This document shows positions 14,467 to 16,066 of a stretch of DNA of 16,066 bases, in pieces (position 1 is the stretch's first letter; each line of letters opens with the position of its first letter). The translations under genes and the position numbers were made by a program. This stretch comes from Dehalococcoidia bacterium. Lineage in GTDB: Bacteria; Chloroflexota; Dehalococcoidia; SZUA-161. The stretch lies in the NCBI GenBank assembly GCA_004376205.1, contig SOKG01000075.1, forward strand, positions 1-16,066, given 5' to 3'. Below the pieces are notes generated by a model. That model did not search any database and was not told where the DNA came from. It was given only the letters and a program-made list of their open reading frames with translations.

Positions 14467-15525
14467 ATGTGGGAAAATGAGCAGACTATAACCCAGGAAA
14501 CGGATGCTGCACGCTCTCAACAAAAGAACGATGCCAAAGGAGTCTGGTTCTTCGCCGAACACAGGGATGGCAAGGTAGATGAGGGCTGTCTTAAGCTTGC
14601 CACTGAGGGCAGAAACCTCGCCGATAAGCTTGGCCAAGAGACATCGGCAGTAATCATTGGCAATCAAGTCAAATCCCTCGCCGGGTATTTCGGTCCCTAC
14701 GGAACAGACAAAGCCCTTGTCGTTGAACATCCGCATCTGGAAACGTACAATGGTGAGGCTTATGTCAATGTTCTGGCACAACTGGTTGAGTCAGATAGGC
14801 CATCTATCATTCTGTTAGCAGCAACCACCATAGGTAATGACCTGGCGCCCAGGCTTGCTGCAAGGCTTAAAGCGGCTTTGGTGGCTCGCTATACTGAAAT
14901 AGAAGTGGATAGAGAGGGAAAGCTAACTGCGCGCAGAGCCATATACAGCGGAAATGCTCAAGCTACAGTCACCCCGCTTAGAAAGCCGCTCATAGCCACC
15001 ATCGATACACAGTCGCTAAGTCTGCAAAAGGCCAAAGAGGCAAAGAATACCCGCATTGTTGAAGCCAGGATACGGATAGATCCCAAGACCAGCAGAACCA
15101 GGGTAATCGATTATCTGAAGGCGGATCCCTGCGCTGTGTGCGTCAGCGAAGCCGAGATTGTTATCGGTGTTGGCAAAGGGTTACGCAGCGTCGAAAACCT
15201 CAACGCAGTGGAGGAACTGGCCCGCGTTCTGGGTGCCTCGATCGGCGGAAGCAGGCGTGCCACCGATGAACACTGGATAGTCGACGAAAGGAGAATCGGG
15301 TTAACAGGGAAAACCATAGCCCCCAGGCTTTACCTTATCTGTGGGATCTCAGGCGCTTTTCATCACACCCTTAGCATAAAGGGCTCGCAGCTAATGGTAT
15401 CAATCAACACCGATCGAAGTGCCCCCATAGTCAAGATGGCTGACCTGATGGTTGTTGGAGATATGCATGAGGTAATACCAGAACTGACAAAACAGTTGCG
15501 TGAAATAGTCAAGCCAAGTGCCTGA
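14467..15525 (+). CDS. etfA: Electron transfer flavoprotein alpha subunit
   Basis: FAD-binding subunit of a heterodimeric ETF that accepts electrons from flavin dehydrogenases. The protein has 352 residues. The first 24, MWENEQTITQETDAARSQQK and four more, precede the normal N terminus GVWFFAEHRDG and form a polar extension. ILLAATTIGNDLAPRLAARL (115-134) and the C-terminal FAD domain are conserved: IGGSRRATDEHW (259-270), RIGLTGKTIAPRLYLICGIS (276-295), SGAFHH, SINTDRSAPIVKMADL and VVGDMHEVIPEL. SGAFHH replaces the commoner SGAIQH. The ATG at 14467 is the only start in this frame after the stop at 14416, but has no visible Shine-Dalgarno. etfB begins 24 bases after the stop. The sequence alone does not tell whether this ETF is a simple carrier or a bifurcating type. 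Confidence 0.94.
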   Translation: MWENEQTITQETDAARSQQKNDAKGVWFFAEHRDGKVDEGCLKLATEGRNLADKLGQETSAVIIGNQVKSLAGYFGPYGTDKALVVEHPHLETYNGEAYVNVLAQLVESDRPSIILLAATTIGNDLAPRLAARLKAALVARYTEIEVDREGKLTARRAIYSGNAQATVTPLRKPLIATIDTQSLSLQKAKEAKNTRIVEARIRIDPKTSRTRVIDYLKADPCAVCVSEAEIVIGVGKGLRSVENLNAVEELARVLGASIGGSRRATDEHWIVDERRIGLTGKTIAPRLYLICGISGAFHHTLSIKGSQLMVSINTDRSAPIVKMADLMVVGDMHEVIPELTKQLREIVKPSA

Positions 15526-15549
15526 AACCGCCATAATGCGAGCAGGAAA

Positions 15550-16066
15550 ATGAGAACCGTTGTCTGCGTCAAACAAGTTCCAGACCCCACAATTGTTAGA
15601 TTCGACATACGAACCAATAGTCTTGAGAACATCCGCTTAATAACGGACCCCGTAGATGAAGTGGCCGTTAGCGAAGCACTTAGAATCAGGGAGAAGAACG
15701 GGGGAGAAATTGCAGCAATTACTCTGGGGCCACCTAGAGCAGAGGAGGTATTAAGAAGCTGCTTGAAAATGGGAGTTGATCAAGCAATACATCTGTGTGA
15801 CGAAGCCTTCGATAATCTGGATGTGCATTCAACTTCCGTTATCCTGGCAAAGCAGATCGCTAAGGTCCAGTATGACCTCATTTTTTGCGGCAATGAGTCA
15901 ATGGATGAAGGCAACGGTTTTGTAGGAGCAGGGATAGCGGAAACCTTGAACTTACCCCTGGTAACGGCTGTTACCAGAATAGATATCTTCGCTGACACAA
16001 ATACCGCGATCGTTCATCGGCGTCTCAAGGGTGGTGACAGAGAAATTGTAGAGAGCCCCTTGCCAG
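15550..16066 (+). CDS. etfB: Electron transfer flavoprotein beta subunit, 3'-truncated
   Basis: Partner of EtfA. The frame is open from the ATG at 15550 to the window end, giving 172 residues of an expected 250 or so. It begins MRTVVCVKQVPDPTIVRFD, the classical EtfB start. ITDPVDEVAVSEALRIREK (31-49) and AAITLGPPRAEEVLRSCLKM (55-74, with VDQAIHL after it) are family segments. CGNESMDEGNGFVGAGIAET is the region that binds AMP or a second FAD. RRLKGGDREIVESPLP matches the usual strand before the C-terminal recognition loop, which is missing. AGG at 15545-15547 is a weak ribosome site close to the ATG. The C-terminal part, which would help tell the ETF group, lies outside the window. Confidence 0.94.
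   Translation, partial: MRTVVCVKQVPDPTIVRFDIRTNSLENIRLITDPVDEVAVSEALRIREKNGGEIAAITLGPPRAEEVLRSCLKMGVDQAIHLCDEAFDNLDVHSTSVILAKQIAKVQYDLIFCGNESMDEGNGFVGAGIAETLNLPLVTAVTRIDIFADTNTAIVHRRLKGGDREIVESPLP

Noticed and set aside
1..16066. CRISPR array, tRNA or rRNA gene, prophage or transposase
   Set aside because: No regularly spaced repeats, RNA-gene signature or mobile-element protein was seen on either strand.

Overview
The window is about 16 kb of compact bacterial DNA with every recognised gene on the + strand. It contains fourteen protein-coding genes, the first cut at its 5' end and the last cut at its 3' end. I see no rRNA, tRNA, CRISPR array, phage gene or transposase. The organism looks like an anaerobic bacterium: the heme genes are of the oxygen-independent siroheme (Ahb) type, two radical SAM enzymes are present, and the right end encodes a flavin/Fe-S dehydrogenase with an electron-transfer flavoprotein. 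ATA codons are frequent and several genes appear to start at GTG or TTG. The overall look resembles anaerobic Chloroflexota (Dehalococcoidia-like), but that is an impression, not a demonstrated placement.

Region 1 (1-2849) is amino-acid and cofactor metabolism: homoserine dehydrogenase with an ACT domain (hom, 5'-truncated), threonine synthase (thrC) and GTP cyclohydrolase I (folE). The homoserine kinase that links the first two is not in the window.

Region 2 (3024-12173) is a tight tetrapyrrole/heme cluster. Its order is ahbC, ahbD, precorrin-2 dehydrogenase (sirC/cysG-N type), hemA, hemC, a cobA-hemD fusion, hemB and hemL. Together these make 5-aminolevulinate from glutamyl-tRNA (hemA, hemL), convert it to uroporphyrinogen III (hemB, hemC, HemD domain), methylate it to precorrin-2 (CobA domain) and oxidise that to sirohydrochlorin (sirC). 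The last two steps of the siroheme-dependent route to heme b are covered by ahbC and ahbD. The middle step, siroheme decarboxylation by AhbA/AhbB, and a clearly separate iron chelatase are not encoded here. A candidate promoter lies just before ahbC, and hairpins that may terminate transcription follow hemL.

Region 3 (12174-16066) encodes a 663-residue flavoprotein of the Old Yellow Enzyme / trimethylamine-dehydrogenase / 2,4-dienoyl-CoA reductase family with a [4Fe-4S] motif, followed by etfA and a partial etfB. The family relationship and the adjacency suggest that the dehydrogenase passes electrons to the ETF; its substrate is unknown. The 176-base gap before etfA holds an 81-base imperfect palindrome with 12-base perfect ends (REP/MITE-like) and a second set of possible hairpins next to the etfA start.
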